A stretch of 64,000 nt of DNA from DATAOG01 sp963757395 (GTDB taxonomy: Bacteria; Pseudomonadota; Alphaproteobacteria; Geminicoccales; Geminicoccaceae), in contig CAVWRK010000025.1 of assembly GCA_963757395.1 (NCBI GenBank), forward strand, positions 62,001 to 126,000. The letters are read 5' to 3'. Shown in pieces: positions 15,712 through 24,706 of the stretch. Both the position numbers and the translations under genes were made by a program. The notes under the pieces are model-generated. The model was given only the letters and a program-made list of their open reading frames with translations. It made no database searches and had not been told where the DNA came from. Numbering within the stretch: the first letter of the stretch is position 1; the number at the start of each line of letters is the position of its first letter.

Positions 15712-17262
15712 ATGACCCAGGGCGCATGCATCGGCCTCGACGTCGGCACCAGCGGCGTCAAGGGGATCGTGGTCGCCGCCGATGGCGGGGTGATCGCCAC
15801 CGCCAGCGCCGATTATCCGCTGCTGACGCCGCGGCCGGGCTGGACCGAGCAGGCGCCCGAGGCCTGGTGGCAGGCGAGCTGCGCCGTGCTGCGCGACGCT
15901 CCAGGCCAGGACATCCGGACCGGTCGAGGCGATCGGGCTCGCCGGCCAGATGCACGGTGCGGTGTTTCTCGACGCCGATGGCCAGGTGATCCGGCCGGCG
16001 ATCTTGTGGAACGACCAGCGGACCGCGGCGGAATGCGCCGAGATCGAGCAGCGGGTCGGCGCAGGGCGGCTGCGCCAGATCGCCGGCAACCCGGCGCTCA
16101 CCGGCTTTCAGGCGCCGAAGGTGCTCTGGCTCGAGCACCACGAGCCCGCGGCCCATGCCCGGGTCCGCCATCTGCTGCTGCCCAAGGACTTCGTCCGCTA
16201 TCGCCTGACCGGCGGGCTCGCGACCGACGCCTCCGATGCCGCCGGCACGCTGCTCCTCGATCTGGCGGCGCGCGACTGGTCGGACGAGATCCTGGCCGCG
16301 CTCGCGATCCCGCGCGCCTGGCTGCCGCCGGTCCACGAAGGGCCGGAGGTGACCGGGAAAGTCTCGAGCCGAGGGGGCGCGTGCCACGGGCCTGCCCGAG
16401 GGGCTGCCGGTGGTCGCGGGCGGCGGCGACAATGCCGCGGCCGCGGTCGGCTCGGGCGTGGTCCGGCCGGGCAGCGGCCTGGTCTCGCTCGGCACCTCGG
16501 GCGTCGTGTTCGTCGCCCAGCGCCGGGCTCGAGATCGACCCGGGCGGCGCCCTGCACGCGTTCTGCCACGCCGTGCCCGGCCAGTACCATCTGATGGGCG
16601 TGGTCCTGTCCGCCGCCGGCGGCCTGCGCTGGTTTCGGGACGTCCTCGGCACGCCCGCCGGAGCCGATCAGGGCGATTCCTACGACGATCTGATGACGGC
16701 GGCGGCCGAGGTCGCGCCCGGCGCCGAGGGGCTGTTCTTCCTACCCTATCTCACCGGCGAGCGGACGCCGCACATGGACCCGCACGCGCGCGCCGCCTGG
16801 ATCGGGCTGACGCTCGCCCACGACCGGCGTCACCTGGTCCGCGCCCTGCTCGAGGGGGTCTGCTTCGCGCTCAAGGACTCGCTGGTCCTGATGCAGCGGC
16901 TCGGGGTCACGCCCGATCGGCTCCACGCGGTCGGCGGCGGCGCCCGCAGCCCGGTCTGGCGGCAGATCCTGGCGGCAGTGCTGGGCGTGCCGCTGCAGCG
17001 TCTGGCGGTCGAGGAAGGGCCGGCGCTCGGCGCCGCGCTGCTCGCCGCGGTCGGGGCCGGCGTGCACGCCGACGTCGAGGCCGCGGTCGCGGCCACGGTC
17101 CGCACCGAGGGCGCGCCCGAGGTCCCGCAAGCCGGCCTCGGGGCCCGCTACGCCGCGCTCTACCGGGACTTCGGCACGCTCTATCCGGCGCTGAAGCAGA
17201 CCGGCTCTGGCGCGAGCGCGCCTAGCGGGCCCGAGCCGGTGGTCGACATCTGTCCAATCTGA
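15712..17262 (+). pseudogene. xylB: Xylulokinase-like FGGY sugar kinase, three frameshifts
   Basis: Phosphorylates a ketopentose such as xylulose for the pentose phosphate pathway. The first frame gives GACIGLDVGTSGVKGIVVAA (ATP-binding DxGTxxxK-type motif) and GWTEQAPEAWWQA. A second frame (from ~15915) gives GLAGQMHGAVFLDADG, PAILWNDQRTAAEC and LLLPKDFVRYRLTGG. A third (from ~16365) gives VVAGGGDNAAAAVGSG and SLGTSGVVFVA. From ~16520 the first frame resumes with GALHAFCHAVPGQYHLMG, YLTGERTPHMDP and the FGGY-type VGGGARSPVWRQILAAVLG. The net shift is zero. The motifs identify the xylulokinase subfamily with good confidence; the exact sugar is inferred. Confidence 0.8.
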
Positions 17263-17345
17263 GGGAGCGAAATCGTAAGAATTATCTACTTAAAAGCCCA
17301 GTGTCTCATACCCCTCAGCCATGCCCCGGACAGGAGCCGACCTCG

Positions 17346-18901
17346 ATGCAGCAGGCGAGTGACATTCTGATCGGCCTCGACGCCGGCACGGACCGGATCG
17401 AGGCGGTCGCCTTCGACGGCGACGGCTGTGAGATCCAGGCGGTCTCGACCGCGAGCCCGGTCGCCCTGCTCGAGCACGGCGCCGAGCAGGATCTGGGCGA
17501 CAGCTGGCAGGCGGCCGCCCAGGCCTTGCGCCAGCTCGCGAGCTCAGGTCCCGGACCTTGCCCGGCGGACCGTGGCGCTGGCGATCACCGGTCAGAGCGG
17601 CGGCACCTGGCTGATCGACGAGGACGGCGATCCGGTGGCGCCAGCATGGCCCGGTCCCGCCCGACGGGCGCAGTCGATCGTCGAGCGCTGGCAGCAGACC
17701 GGGCTCGCCGCCAGGCTGCAGGCGATCACCGGGGTCGCCGCCGACAGCGCGCGCTCCAACGCGCAGCTCGCCTGGCTGCTCCGGCATCGGCCCGAGGTCG
17801 TGGAGCGCGCCGCGACCGCGTTCAGCGGCAAGGACTGGTTGTATTTCTGCTGCACCGGCGAGCGGGCGACCGATCCCGCAGAAGGCGTCGCGAGCTTCGG
17901 CAACCGCCGCACCCGCGCCTACGACCCGGCGGTTCTGCAGCTCCTGAGCCTGCAGGAGGTCGAGCGGCTGCTGCCGGAGATCATCGACGGGACCCGCCAC
18001 CAGGGGGCGCATGACGAGGGCCGCCGCCGCGGCGACCGGGCTGCGCGCCGGCACCGCGGTGGTGCTGGCGCCGCCGAACCTGGTGGCGAGCGCGCTCGCC
18101 GCCGGCCTGGCCGAGGCCAACTACGATCTCGCCGGCTCGATCTTCGGCGCCACGACCTGCCATGTGCGCGTCCTGCCCGAACGGCACGAGGCCAACGGGT
18201 CGGGGGAGTGCCCGGTCTCGCTGCGGCCGTTCGTGGCGCCGCGGACCTCGCTCGCGGTCAGCCCGAGCCCGGGCATCGCCGACGTCGACTGGCTGGTCGG
18301 GCTCGGCGTTCAGCTGCTGGCCGACGCCGGGCTGATCGGCATCGGGCGCGACGACCTGGAGGCGATCCTCGAGCGCAAGGCCGCGCGGGCCCGGCCGGGG
18401 GCGCTCCTGGTCCAGCCGTTCGTGACCGATCACGGCCTGCCCGAGACCTCGGCCGCGCGGGCGCGGGCGCACATGCTCGGGCTCGGCCGGGAGACCACGG
18501 TCTACGACCTGATGCGGGCGCTGCACGAGGGCCAGGGCTTCGCGGCGCGCACCAGCCACGCCGCCCTCGGTCCGCCGCCAGCCGAGATCCGCCTGATCGA
18601 GGACGCCGGCGCGAGCCCGCTCCGGCGGGCCATCCTCGCCGCCTGCACCGGCGTGCCGGTCCGCGTGGTCGAGCGCGCGGCGCCCGCCGCCGCCGGCGCG
18701 GCCTTGCTTGCCGCCGTAGCGCTCGGCCACTATCGGAGCGTCGGCGAGGCGGCCGGCCAGTGGGTGCTGCCCTGGCTCGGCGAACCGGAACCGGTCAACT
18801 CCGAGCTCCAGGCGCGCTACGCTCAGCTCTACCCGATCCATTGCGGCGCGCAGCCGGTCACCACCGAGATCGCTCAGGCCCTCGACCGCTCGGCCGCCTG
18901 A
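17346..18901 (+). pseudogene. Second FGGY-family carbohydrate kinase, two frameshifts
   Basis: A sugar or polyol kinase of the FGGY family, distinct from the one upstream. The first frame has SDILIGLDAGTDRIEAVAFD. From ~17545 a second frame has VALAITGQSGGTWLIDEDGD, LAWLLRHRPEVVERAATAF and KDWLYFCCTGERATDPAEG. From ~18000 a third has AAATGLRAGTAVVLAPPNLV, HMLGLGRETTVYDLMRALHEG-type sequence and AAPAAAGAALLAAVALGHY before TGA at 18901. It resembles kinases annotated as erythritol, xylulose or carbohydrate kinases; substrate not assignable. Start ATG 17346 has a plausible GGAG site. It sits 83 bp after the first kinase, presumably in one operon, and is convergent with an SDR gene. Confidence 0.72.
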
Positions 18902-18918
18902 GGGACCGCCTCGGGCGC

Positions 18919-19665
18919 TCAGATGGCGCTGGCGCCGCTGTCCATCGGCAAGATCGCGCCGGTGACCTTGCGGGCGTCGTCGGATGCCAGATAGAGCGCC
19001 ATCCGCGCCACGTCCTCGGGCTCGCTGGCGCCGAGCAGCGACTTCTGGAAGATCGGGTCGTCGGTCCGCAACAGGCCCCGGACCCGCTCGGTCAGGATCA
19101 CGCCCGGCGCGATCGCGTTGACCCGGATGTCGTGCGCCGCCCACTGCAGGGCGAGCGCCCGGGTGAGCGCGCGCACGCCGCCCTTGGCGCTGGTGTAGGC
19201 GTCGGCGCCGGCGGTGCCGATCATGGCGCGGATCGAGGTGGTGTTGATGATCGAGCCGCCGCCGCCCGCGACCATGATCGGGATCGCGAAGCGGCAGCCG
19301 AGAAAGGTCCCGAACAGGTCGACCCCGATCGTCCGCCAGAACTCCTCGAGCGCCATCTCGGTGACCTTGCCGTCCCTGGACGTGGCGCCGCCCGCATTGT
19401 TGTAGAGGACGTGCAGGCCGCCGAAACGCTCGACCGTCGCCCGGACCGCGGCTTCGACGCTCGCGGGCTCGCTGACGTCGGTCGCGACGAACAGCGCCTC
19501 GCCGCCCGCCTCCCGAATCGCCGCGGCGGTCGCCTCGCCTTCGGCGCGCGCGATCTCGGCGACCACCACCCGGGCCCCCTCGGCCGCGAACAGCCGCGCC
19601 GCTGCCCGGCCGATGCCCTGGCCGGCGCCGGTGATCAGAGCAACCTTGCCGTCCAGACGGCCCAT
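18919..19665 (-). CDS. SDR family NAD(P)-dependent oxidoreductase
   Basis: A 248-residue classical short-chain dehydrogenase/reductase. Cofactor motif TGAGQGIGRAA at residues 12-22, the NNAG motif (VLYNNAGGATS), catalytic Ser in IINTTSIRAM, and the YxxxK pair in ADAYTSAKGGVRAL. The acidic residue at the end of the second strand is replaced by the segment VVVAEIARAEGE, whose Glu suggests NAD rather than NADP. C-terminal DSGASAI is usual. It is convergent with two sugar kinases, which makes a polyol or sugar dehydrogenase role plausible, but the family is too broad to name the substrate. Confidence 0.93.
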   Translation of the reverse strand: MGRLDGKVALITGAGQGIGRAAARLFAAEGARVVVAEIARAEGEATAAAIREAGGEALFVATDVSEPASVEAAVRATVERFGGLHVLYNNAGGATSRDGKVTEMALEEFWRTIGVDLFGTFLGCRFAIPIMVAGGGGSIINTTSIRAMIGTAGADAYTSAKGGVRALTRALALQWAAHDIRVNAIAPGVILTERVRGLLRTDDPIFQKSLLGASEPEDVARMALYLASDDARKVTGAILPMDSGASAI

Positions 19666-19750
19666 GTCCCGCCTCCTCCGTCCGCTGACGTTTCATGGCC
19701 GGGAGGTTGGTCGGTCGACCCGCTCTTGTCCACCCGGCTGGCACGACGCC

Positions 19751-20500
19751 TCAATCGCGCTCGCCCAGCCGCCAGGCGTAGAGCACGATCGCGACCGCGG
19801 TTGCGAGGTTGAGGCTGGAGACGCCCGTCCGCATCGGCAGTGCCAGGCAGCGCCCGGCACGGGCGCGAAGCTCCGGGCCGAGGCCCCGCCGCTCGGACCC
19901 GAAGGCGAGGATGGCGTCCGCCGGCAGGCGGCCGGGGCGGAGCGGCTCGCCGGCCGGGTCGAGCGCGATCAGCGGCCGGGGCGACGGCGGCAGCCCGGCG
20001 ACCCGGGCGACCGGCAGCGCATAGTGGAGGCCGGCCGAGCCGCGCAGCGCCGCGGGCTGCCAGGGGTCGAGCCGACCGGTGGTCAGAACGCCGGCGGCGC
20101 CGGCCGCCGCTGCCACCCGGACCGCCGCCCCGAGATTGCCGAGGCGGCTTGGACTCTCCAACAGAACCACCGGCGCCCGGCCGCGCCTGGTCAGAAGCCC
20201 GTCGACGTCGACCGCCGGGTGCCCGGCGATCGCCAGAACCTCGACCGACGCCGGCGCCAGCCGTTCGAACAGCGCCGGTGCCACCAGAGTCAGATGGCGG
20301 GACAGCCAGCGGTCGAGATCCGGCGCCAGACGCTCGGCGAGCGCCGCGAGCGGCGCCGCCTGCGGCGCGACCACGAGCTCGACCACAGCGCCGAAGCGGA
20401 CCGCGTGCTTGAGCGGATGGAAGCCCTCCAGCACCGCCCGCGCGGGGTCGGCGCGGGCCCGGCGAAAGCGCTCGATCAGGCTCGGCCCGGCGTCGGTCAT
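19751..20500 (-). CDS. SpoU/TrmH family RNA 2'-O-methyltransferase
   Basis: A 249-residue enzyme expected to methylate a ribose in rRNA or tRNA using S-adenosylmethionine. The SPOUT knot motifs are present: motif 1 VVLLESPSRLGNLGAAVRVAA (Asn, Arg), motif 2 ILAFGSERRGLGPEL, and motif 3 PMRTGVSSLNLATAVAIVLY. The N-terminal ~100 residues form the substrate-binding domain (ARAVLEGFHPLKHAVRFGAV). The target nucleotide cannot be read from the sequence. ATG 20500 gives a family-typical N-terminus. Confidence 0.9.
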   Translation of the reverse strand: MTDAGPSLIERFRRARADPARAVLEGFHPLKHAVRFGAVVELVVAPQAAPLAALAERLAPDLDRWLSRHLTLVAPALFERLAPASVEVLAIAGHPAVDVDGLLTRRGRAPVVLLESPSRLGNLGAAVRVAAAAGAAGVLTTGRLDPWQPAALRGSAGLHYALPVARVAGLPPSPRPLIALDPAGEPLRPGRLPADAILAFGSERRGLGPELRARAGRCLALPMRTGVSSLNLATAVAIVLYAWRLGERD

Positions 20501-20689
20501 CCCGGCGTCTCGTCACGGTCAGGCAAGCGGCCGCCTTTGTGCGCCGCCCGAACCTTGGGCACAATAGCGGTGGGCCAGCCTTGCGGGGGGCGAGGATGTC
20601 GGAGTTGAAGTCGTGACCAACGCGGGCGGCTGGCGATCGACGACCTTGATACGCTGATCGCCGGCCGGCGCCCGGCACTGCCTGGTGAT

Positions 20690-21112
20690 GTGGCGGCGCT
20701 CACCGATCTGAAGCGGCGCGCCTATGCCATCCTTGCGGCGCGCATCGGTGCCGAGCCGCAGCCGATGGTTGCCGACTATGCCGCCATGCTCGCCGACCAC
20801 GACGTCTGGCTGATCGACCGGCCGGACGGGGCGGGCCTGCTCGCGGCGCTGGTGCTGCGCCAGGAGCCCGGTTGTCTTTTGGTCTGGAGCGTCGCGGTCG
20901 CGCCGGAAGCGCAGGGTCAGGGTCTGGGCCGCGCCCTGCTCGCCTTCGCCGAGGCCGAGGCCGGGCGCCGGGGCTGCTCAACCATCCGCCTGTTCACCAA
21001 CGAGCGCTTCACCGAAAACCTCGCCCTCTATCGCCGCCTCGGCTACCGCGAGACCGGCCGCGAGGCCTACCGCGGCCGTACCTTGATCCATCTGCAGAAG
21101 CTCCTGGACTGA
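20690..21112 (+). CDS. GNAT family N-acetyltransferase
   Basis: A small acetyl-CoA-dependent acyltransferase. The acetyl-CoA loop is VAVAPEAQGQGLGRALLAFAE (Q/RxxGxG/A), followed by TIRLFTNERFTENLALYRRLGYRETGRE with the conserved Asn and Tyr. The start is uncertain: GTG 20690 is the only standard start in frame, yet the codons just before it read RPALPGD, which matches the usual GNAT N-terminus (IRPALPxD). The frame is open back to 20609 without an ATG, so a non-standard start (CTG 20654) or a small upstream indel is likely. Acyl acceptor unknown; the type resembles small-metabolite acetyltransferases. Confidence 0.85.
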   Translation: MAALTDLKRRAYAILAARIGAEPQPMVADYAAMLADHDVWLIDRPDGAGLLAALVLRQEPGCLLVWSVAVAPEAQGQGLGRALLAFAEAEAGRRGCSTIRLFTNERFTENLALYRRLGYRETGREAYRGRTLIHLQKLLD

Positions 21113-21180
21113 GGCCGGCCAAAACTGAAATAGTCCGGCTACCGGCGGCGAGGCCGGGGTCTCTGCCCGAGGAGGCGGCG

Positions 21181-21812
21181 ATGCGGCGCTTGCGACGGGC
21201 CGGCGGCGCACTGGTGATCTGGTGCCTGGCGAGCGGTATCGGCCTCGCGGCCGAGTCTCGCCACCTGCGCGGCACACTGGTCGCGGTCAGCGACGACGTG
21301 CTGACCGTCGTGAACGAGGATGACGAGCAGATTGAGGTCGCGCTGACCCCCGAGACCGGCATCTACGTCGTCAAGCCAGCCAGGCTCGCCGACATCCGGG
21401 CCGGGCAGTTCGTCGGCGTGACCTCGGTCGACTTGCAGGGTCAAAGAGTGGCGCTCGAGGTCCATGTCTTTGCCGATGACCTGCGCGGCACCGACGAAGG
21501 CCATCACCCCTGGGACCTGGTGCGCGGGCCCAACATGATGACCAACGCCACGATCGCCGAGATCCTGGAGGCGGGCAAGGTCGAGCGGATCCTGCGCCTC
21601 ACCTACAACGAGGGCGAAGGCCACGGGCAGAACCAGGGCGAGCAGGTCATTTTGGTGCCGGACTTCGCCGATGTCGTGTCCCTGGAGCGAGCGCCGGACC
21701 GGAGCGTGCTGGTGCCGGGCCGGCCGCTGTTCCTGTTCCTGCGGAGCGCCGACTCGGGCCGCCGGTGGTGCTGGCGCTCGCGGTCGGGCAAGGGGTGACG
21801 CCGCCGATGTGA
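21181..21812 (+). CDS. Exported protein of unknown function, late frameshift
   Basis: A signal peptide (VIWCLASGIGLAAES) precedes a beta-rich domain resembling OB-type or DUF5666-like proteins: HLRGTLVAVSDDVLTVVNED, VALTPETGIYVVKPARLADI and QFVGVTSVDLQG. The middle has TDEGHHPWDLVRGPNMMTNA and the C-terminal half TYNEGEGHGQNQGEQVILVP. The frame used by these motifs ends at 21798 with an odd basic tail. Shifting by one base near 21760 gives PPVVLALAVGQGVTPPM and a stop at 21810-21812, which looks like the natural end of this family, so an indel is likely. ATG 21181 follows GAGGAGG. His-rich segments suggest possible metal contact; function unknown. Confidence 0.7.
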
Positions 21813-21822
21813 GCGGCTTCGC

Positions 21823-22434
21823 TCAAAGGCTCGCCACCGCGTGCCAGACCTCGCCGCTGCCTTCCCAGATCATCGACAGCGCCACGATCGTGATGATGCC
21901 GAGGCCGAGATAGCTGAGCCACCGGTACTGCTCGAGAAAGCGCGCGATCACGGTCGCCGCAGCACCCATCAAGGCGATCGAGAGGACCAGCCCGAAGATC
22001 AGCATCGCCATGTGGTCGCGCGCCGCGCCGGCGACCGCGAGCACGTTGTCGAGCGACATCGAGACGTCGGCGATCGCGATCTGCCAGATCGCGGTGATCT
22101 GCCGCTTGGCGGCCGGTGGGACGGCCTCGACGCCGGAAAGATGCAGGGCGGGGCGCGGTTGCAGCTCCCGCCACATCTTCCAGGCGACCCAGAGCAGCAG
22201 CAGGCCGCCCGCGAGCAGCAGGCCGATGATCGCCAGCAGCTGGACGGCGACGACCGCGAACGCGATCCGACAGACCAGGGCAAGCACGATGCCGAGCGCG
22301 ATCACGCGTTTGCGCTGCTCGCGCGGCAGGCCGCTCGCGGCCATGCCGACCACGACCGCGTTGTCGCCGGCGAGCACGAGGTCGATGATGACCACCGAGA
22401 CGAAGGCGTAGAACTGGGCGAGCAGGCTGTCCAT
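21823..22434 (-). CDS. TerC/YjbE family integral membrane protein
   Basis: A 203-residue membrane protein with about six helices. The two TerC signature motifs with membrane-embedded Asp are present: IIDLVLAGDNAVVVGMAASG near the start and DVSMSLDNVLAVAGAAR in the middle. Members of this family have been linked to tellurite resistance and, more recently, to manganese export and metallation of exported proteins; which applies here is unknown. I looked for a manganese (yybP-ykoY) riboswitch in the leader and did not recognise one. The stop lies 10 bp from the end of the convergent upstream gene. Confidence 0.92.
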   Translation of the reverse strand: MDSLLAQFYAFVSVVIIDLVLAGDNAVVVGMAASGLPREQRKRVIALGIVLALVCRIAFAVVAVQLLAIIGLLLAGGLLLLWVAWKMWRELQPRPALHLSGVEAVPPAAKRQITAIWQIAIADVSMSLDNVLAVAGAARDHMAMLIFGLVLSIALMGAAATVIARFLEQYRWLSYLGLGIITIVALSMIWEGSGEVWHAVASL

Positions 22435-22747
22435 CAGATGCCGCCCTGCGGTCGAAGGCGGCGCCCGCAGCCGCTCACCAACGCCCGAACGCGCGCGGGC
22501 CAGGTGCGAAACGGCGAGACAGCGTATGGCCGGACGCGGGCGGCGGCACCAGCTGCTTGAACGAGAGCGCTCAGACCTCGCCTCCGGACAGGACCAGAGG
22601 CCCGCGGGCGGTCACCGGCAGGTCGTCGATCGACGGCGTGCAACCTCACCCGCCGAGCCTGGTCGCGAGTTTACGTCGAGCAATGTGCGAAGTCGGCGTC
22701 GGCGCTTCAAGGGCCGCCGGCCGAACCGGCGCTGGCGGCGCCCGGAA
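22435..22747. other. Intergenic region without a gene
   Basis: About 310 bp between terC and the tRNA-Ala pair, all G+C-rich. Open frames here have no protein-like motifs. The terC promoter should lie within it but no clear -35/-10 pair was found. Confidence 0.5.
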
Positions 22748-22764
22748 CCCGGGTTGCGCCCGGG
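22748..22764 (-). terminator. Small hairpin downstream of the tRNA genes
   Basis: CCCGGG-N5-CCCGGG forms a 6-bp stem 23 bp beyond the 3' end of the tRNA-Ala(UGC) gene on the minus strand. It may stop the tRNA transcript; there is no T-run. Confidence 0.3.
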
Positions 22765-22787
22765 ATCGGGGCGGGGTTCGGGAGATC

Positions 22788-22865
22788 TGGTGGAGCCGAT
22801 GGGAGTTCGAACCCACGACCTCGACGGTGCAAACGTCGCGCTCTACCCAACTGAGCTACGGCCCC
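22788..22865 (-). tRNA. tRNA-Ala (anticodon UGC), aberrant T-loop
   Basis: The cloverleaf is recognisable: acceptor GGGGCCG/CGGCTCC, D-stem GCTC/GAGC with a 9-base loop, anticodon stem CGACG/CGTCG around loop TTTGCAC (anticodon TGC), and an encoded CCA at 22788-22790. It is 78 nt, one or two longer than usual. The T-stem GTGGG/CCCAT encloses 8 bases (TTCGAACT) instead of 7. The extra base is either an indel in the sequence or a real defect. Alphaproteobacteria usually carry their tRNA-Ala(UGC) inside rRNA operons, so this copy is separate. Confidence 0.85.
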
Positions 22866-22920
22866 AGGCGATCAATCTACTGCTCGACGGCGGGCTTGGT
22901 GCTGACGGCGCTTCCATAGT

Positions 22921-22996
22921 TGGTGGAGCCGATGGGGATCGAACCCACGACCTCTAGAGTGCGATTCTAGCGCTCTCCCAGCTGAGCTACGGCCCC
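22921..22996 (-). tRNA. tRNA-Ala (anticodon CGC)
   Basis: A canonical 76-nt tRNA: acceptor GGGGCCG/CGGCTCC, D-arm GCTC-AGCTGGGA-GAGC, anticodon arm CTAGA-ATCGCAC-TCTAG (anticodon CGC), T-arm GTGGG-TTCGATC-CCCAT and encoded CCA. It reads GCG alanine codons, which are abundant in this G+C-rich genome. It lies 55 bp upstream of the UGC isoacceptor on the same strand and is probably transcribed with it. Confidence 0.93.
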
Positions 22997-23097
22997 GCCA
23001 CGGCCGTTTGTATGGTGAGCGGGGGCAGCGCTGTCAAGGGCTTGCCCCGGGGGTTGCGACCGCCGCGCTCGGGGCTGGCGGTCTCGCGGTCAGCTGC

Positions 23098-23103
23098 TAT
23101 AGT
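23098..23103 (+). promoter_or_regulatory. Possible -10 element of the yggT operon
   Basis: TATAGT in the context GCTATAGTCC, typical of alphaproteobacterial -10 regions, lies 73 bp before the yggT start. No convincing -35 hexamer is visible at the right distance. Confidence 0.35.
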
Positions 23104-23176
23104 CCGGCCCCGACGGAATACTCGGTTGGGGCCGCGCGCCGAGCCGGGTTGGTTTCGCCTCGCACAGGCTCTGCCC

Positions 23177-23455
23177 ATGAACCCGTTTCACTGGCTCATC
23201 GACACCCTCCTCCAGCTCTACATCTGGGTGATCATCGCCTCGGTGATTCTCAGCTGGCTGGTCGCGTTCAACGTGATCAACACGCGCAACGCCTTCGTCC
23301 ACCAGATCGGCGACTTCCTGCATCGCGCGACCGAGCCCGCGCTGCGGCCGATCCGCAATCTCCTGCCGAATCTGGGCGGCATCGACCTCTCGCCCCTGGT
23401 GCTGATCCTGCTGCTGGTGTTCGTGCGCCGGCTGCTCTGGCAGATGTTCGTCTGA
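23177..23455 (+). CDS. YggT family membrane protein
   Basis: A 92-residue protein with two hydrophobic helices (LIDTLLQLYIWVIIASVILS and LSPLVLILLLVFVRRLL) around the family-typical TEPALRPIRNLLPNLGGIDL. YggT proteins are widespread and have been linked to osmotic tolerance and cell division, but their molecular role is not settled. ATG 23177 was chosen over upstream frames without membrane character. It leads a compact set yggT-DUF167-folD: 5 bp separate it from the next gene. The yggT-DUF167 pairing is conserved in many proteobacteria and supports the call. Confidence 0.93.
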   Translation: MNPFHWLIDTLLQLYIWVIIASVILSWLVAFNVINTRNAFVHQIGDFLHRATEPALRPIRNLLPNLGGIDLSPLVLILLLVFVRRLLWQMFV

Positions 23456-23460
23456 GCGCC

Positions 23461-23805
23461 GTGCCGCGGGCGCCGACCTCGAGCTGGGCGAGCGACCAGG
23501 CGGACGGCGTGCGTCTGGCGGTCCGGGTGACGCCGCGGGCAGCCAGGAGCGCCGTCCAGGGCATCGAGATCGACGCGCGCGGCCAGGCTTGGCTCGCGGT
23601 GCGGCTGACCGCGCCGCCCGAATCCGGCAAGGCGAACGCCGCCCTGATCAAGCTCCTGGCCAAGCGCTGGCGGCTGCCGGCGAGCGACTTCCGGCTGGTC
23701 AGTGGCGCGACCGCTAGGCGCAAGGTGGTCCATGTCCAAGGGCCGTCGGCGCAGTTGCTCCTCGAGCTCCAAGCGATCGAGCAGCCGGCCGGCGCGGACG
23801 CATGA
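23461..23805 (+). CDS. DUF167 (YggU) family protein
   Basis: A 114-residue cytoplasmic protein with the compact DUF167 fold. Visible signature: VRLAVRVTPRAARSAVQGIE, then WLAVRLTAPPESGKANAALIKLLAKR with the conserved PxxGKAN motif, and FRLVSGATARRKVVHVQG. Biochemical function is unknown across the family. GTG 23461 was taken as start, five bases after the yggT stop; the longer frame upstream overlaps yggT and is not protein-like. It overlaps folD by ATGA at 23802-23805. Confidence 0.92.
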   Translation: MPRAPTSSWASDQADGVRLAVRVTPRAARSAVQGIEIDARGQAWLAVRLTAPPESGKANAALIKLLAKRWRLPASDFRLVSGATARRKVVHVQGPSAQLLLELQAIEQPAGADA

Positions 23806-24689
23806 CCGGGGCAGCGATCATCGACGGCAAGGCCGCGGCCGCAGAGCTCCGCGCCGAGATCGGCGTCGGCGCCGCCGCGTTCACCGCCCGCCACGGGCGC
23901 CCTCCCGGGCTGCGGGTGATCCTGGTCGGCGACCACCCGGCCAGCCGAGCCTACGTCCGCACCAAGGCGAAGATGGCGGCCGAGGCCGGGGTCGACGGCC
24001 AGCTGATCGCGCTCCCCGAGACGACCACCGAGGCAGTCCTGCTCGACCGGATCCGGGCGCTCAATGATGATCCCGGCGTCCACGGCATCCTGGTCCAGCT
24101 GCCGCTGCCGGCGCAGATCGCCCCGGGGCGCGTGCTCGAGGCGATCGACCCGGCTAAGGACGTCGACGGCTTTCATCCGCAAAACGTCGGACGGCTGTTC
24201 TCGGCTAGTGGTCAGCTCGACCCGAGCCTGCTCGTGCCCTGTACGCCGATGGGCTGCATGATCCTGCTGCGCCGCACCCTCGGCAATGACCTCGCCGGCC
24301 GGCGGGCGATCGTGGTCGGCCGCTCCAACATCGTCGGCAAGCCGGTCGCAGCACTCCTGCTGGCGGCCAACTGCACGGTCACGATCGCCCACTCGCGCAC
24401 CCGCGATCTGCCGGCCGAATGCCGGCGAGCAGACCTGTTGATCGCTGCGGTCGGGCGGCCGCAGTTCGTGCGTGGCGACTGGCTTCAGCCCGGGGCGACC
24501 GTGATCGACGTCGGCATCAACCGGGTGGCCGGCGATGATGGACGGAGCCGGCTGGTCGGCGACGTCGCCTTCGACGAGGCGGCCGAGGTCGCCGGCGCGA
24601 TCACGCCGGTGCCGGGCGGGGTCGGCCCGATGACCGTCGCCTGCCTGCTGCGCAACACCCTGATCGCGGCGCAGAACCAGCTGGGCTGA
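23802..24689 (+). CDS. folD: Bifunctional methylene-THF dehydrogenase/cyclohydrolase
   Basis: Interconverts 5,10-methylene-, methenyl- and 10-formyl-tetrahydrofolate, supplying one-carbon units for purines and formyl-Met. The 295-residue protein has the active-site Tyr/Lys segment ASRAYVRTKAKMAAEAG, the substrate loop GILVQLPLPAQI, and DVDGFHPQNVGRLF. Then come PCTPMGCMILLRR, the nucleotide-binding RRAIVVGRSNIVGKPVAALLL and the C-terminal TPVPGGVGPMTVACLL. All are intact. The start overlaps the stop of the DUF167 gene. Its 3' end is convergent with mscL. Confidence 0.98.
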   Translation: MTGAAIIDGKAAAAELRAEIGVGAAAFTARHGRPPGLRVILVGDHPASRAYVRTKAKMAAEAGVDGQLIALPETTTEAVLLDRIRALNDDPGVHGILVQLPLPAQIAPGRVLEAIDPAKDVDGFHPQNVGRLFSASGQLDPSLLVPCTPMGCMILLRRTLGNDLAGRRAIVVGRSNIVGKPVAALLLAANCTVTIAHSRTRDLPAECRRADLLIAAVGRPQFVRGDWLQPGATVIDVGINRVAGDDGRSRLVGDVAFDEAAEVAGAITPVPGGVGPMTVACLLRNTLIAAQNQLG

Positions 24690-24706
24690 GAGGCGGGCGC
24701 CGCCGT

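Noticed and set aside
22435..22570. Manganese (yybP-ykoY) riboswitch in the terC leader
   Set aside because: I could not find the conserved motifs of that element on the minus strand before terC.
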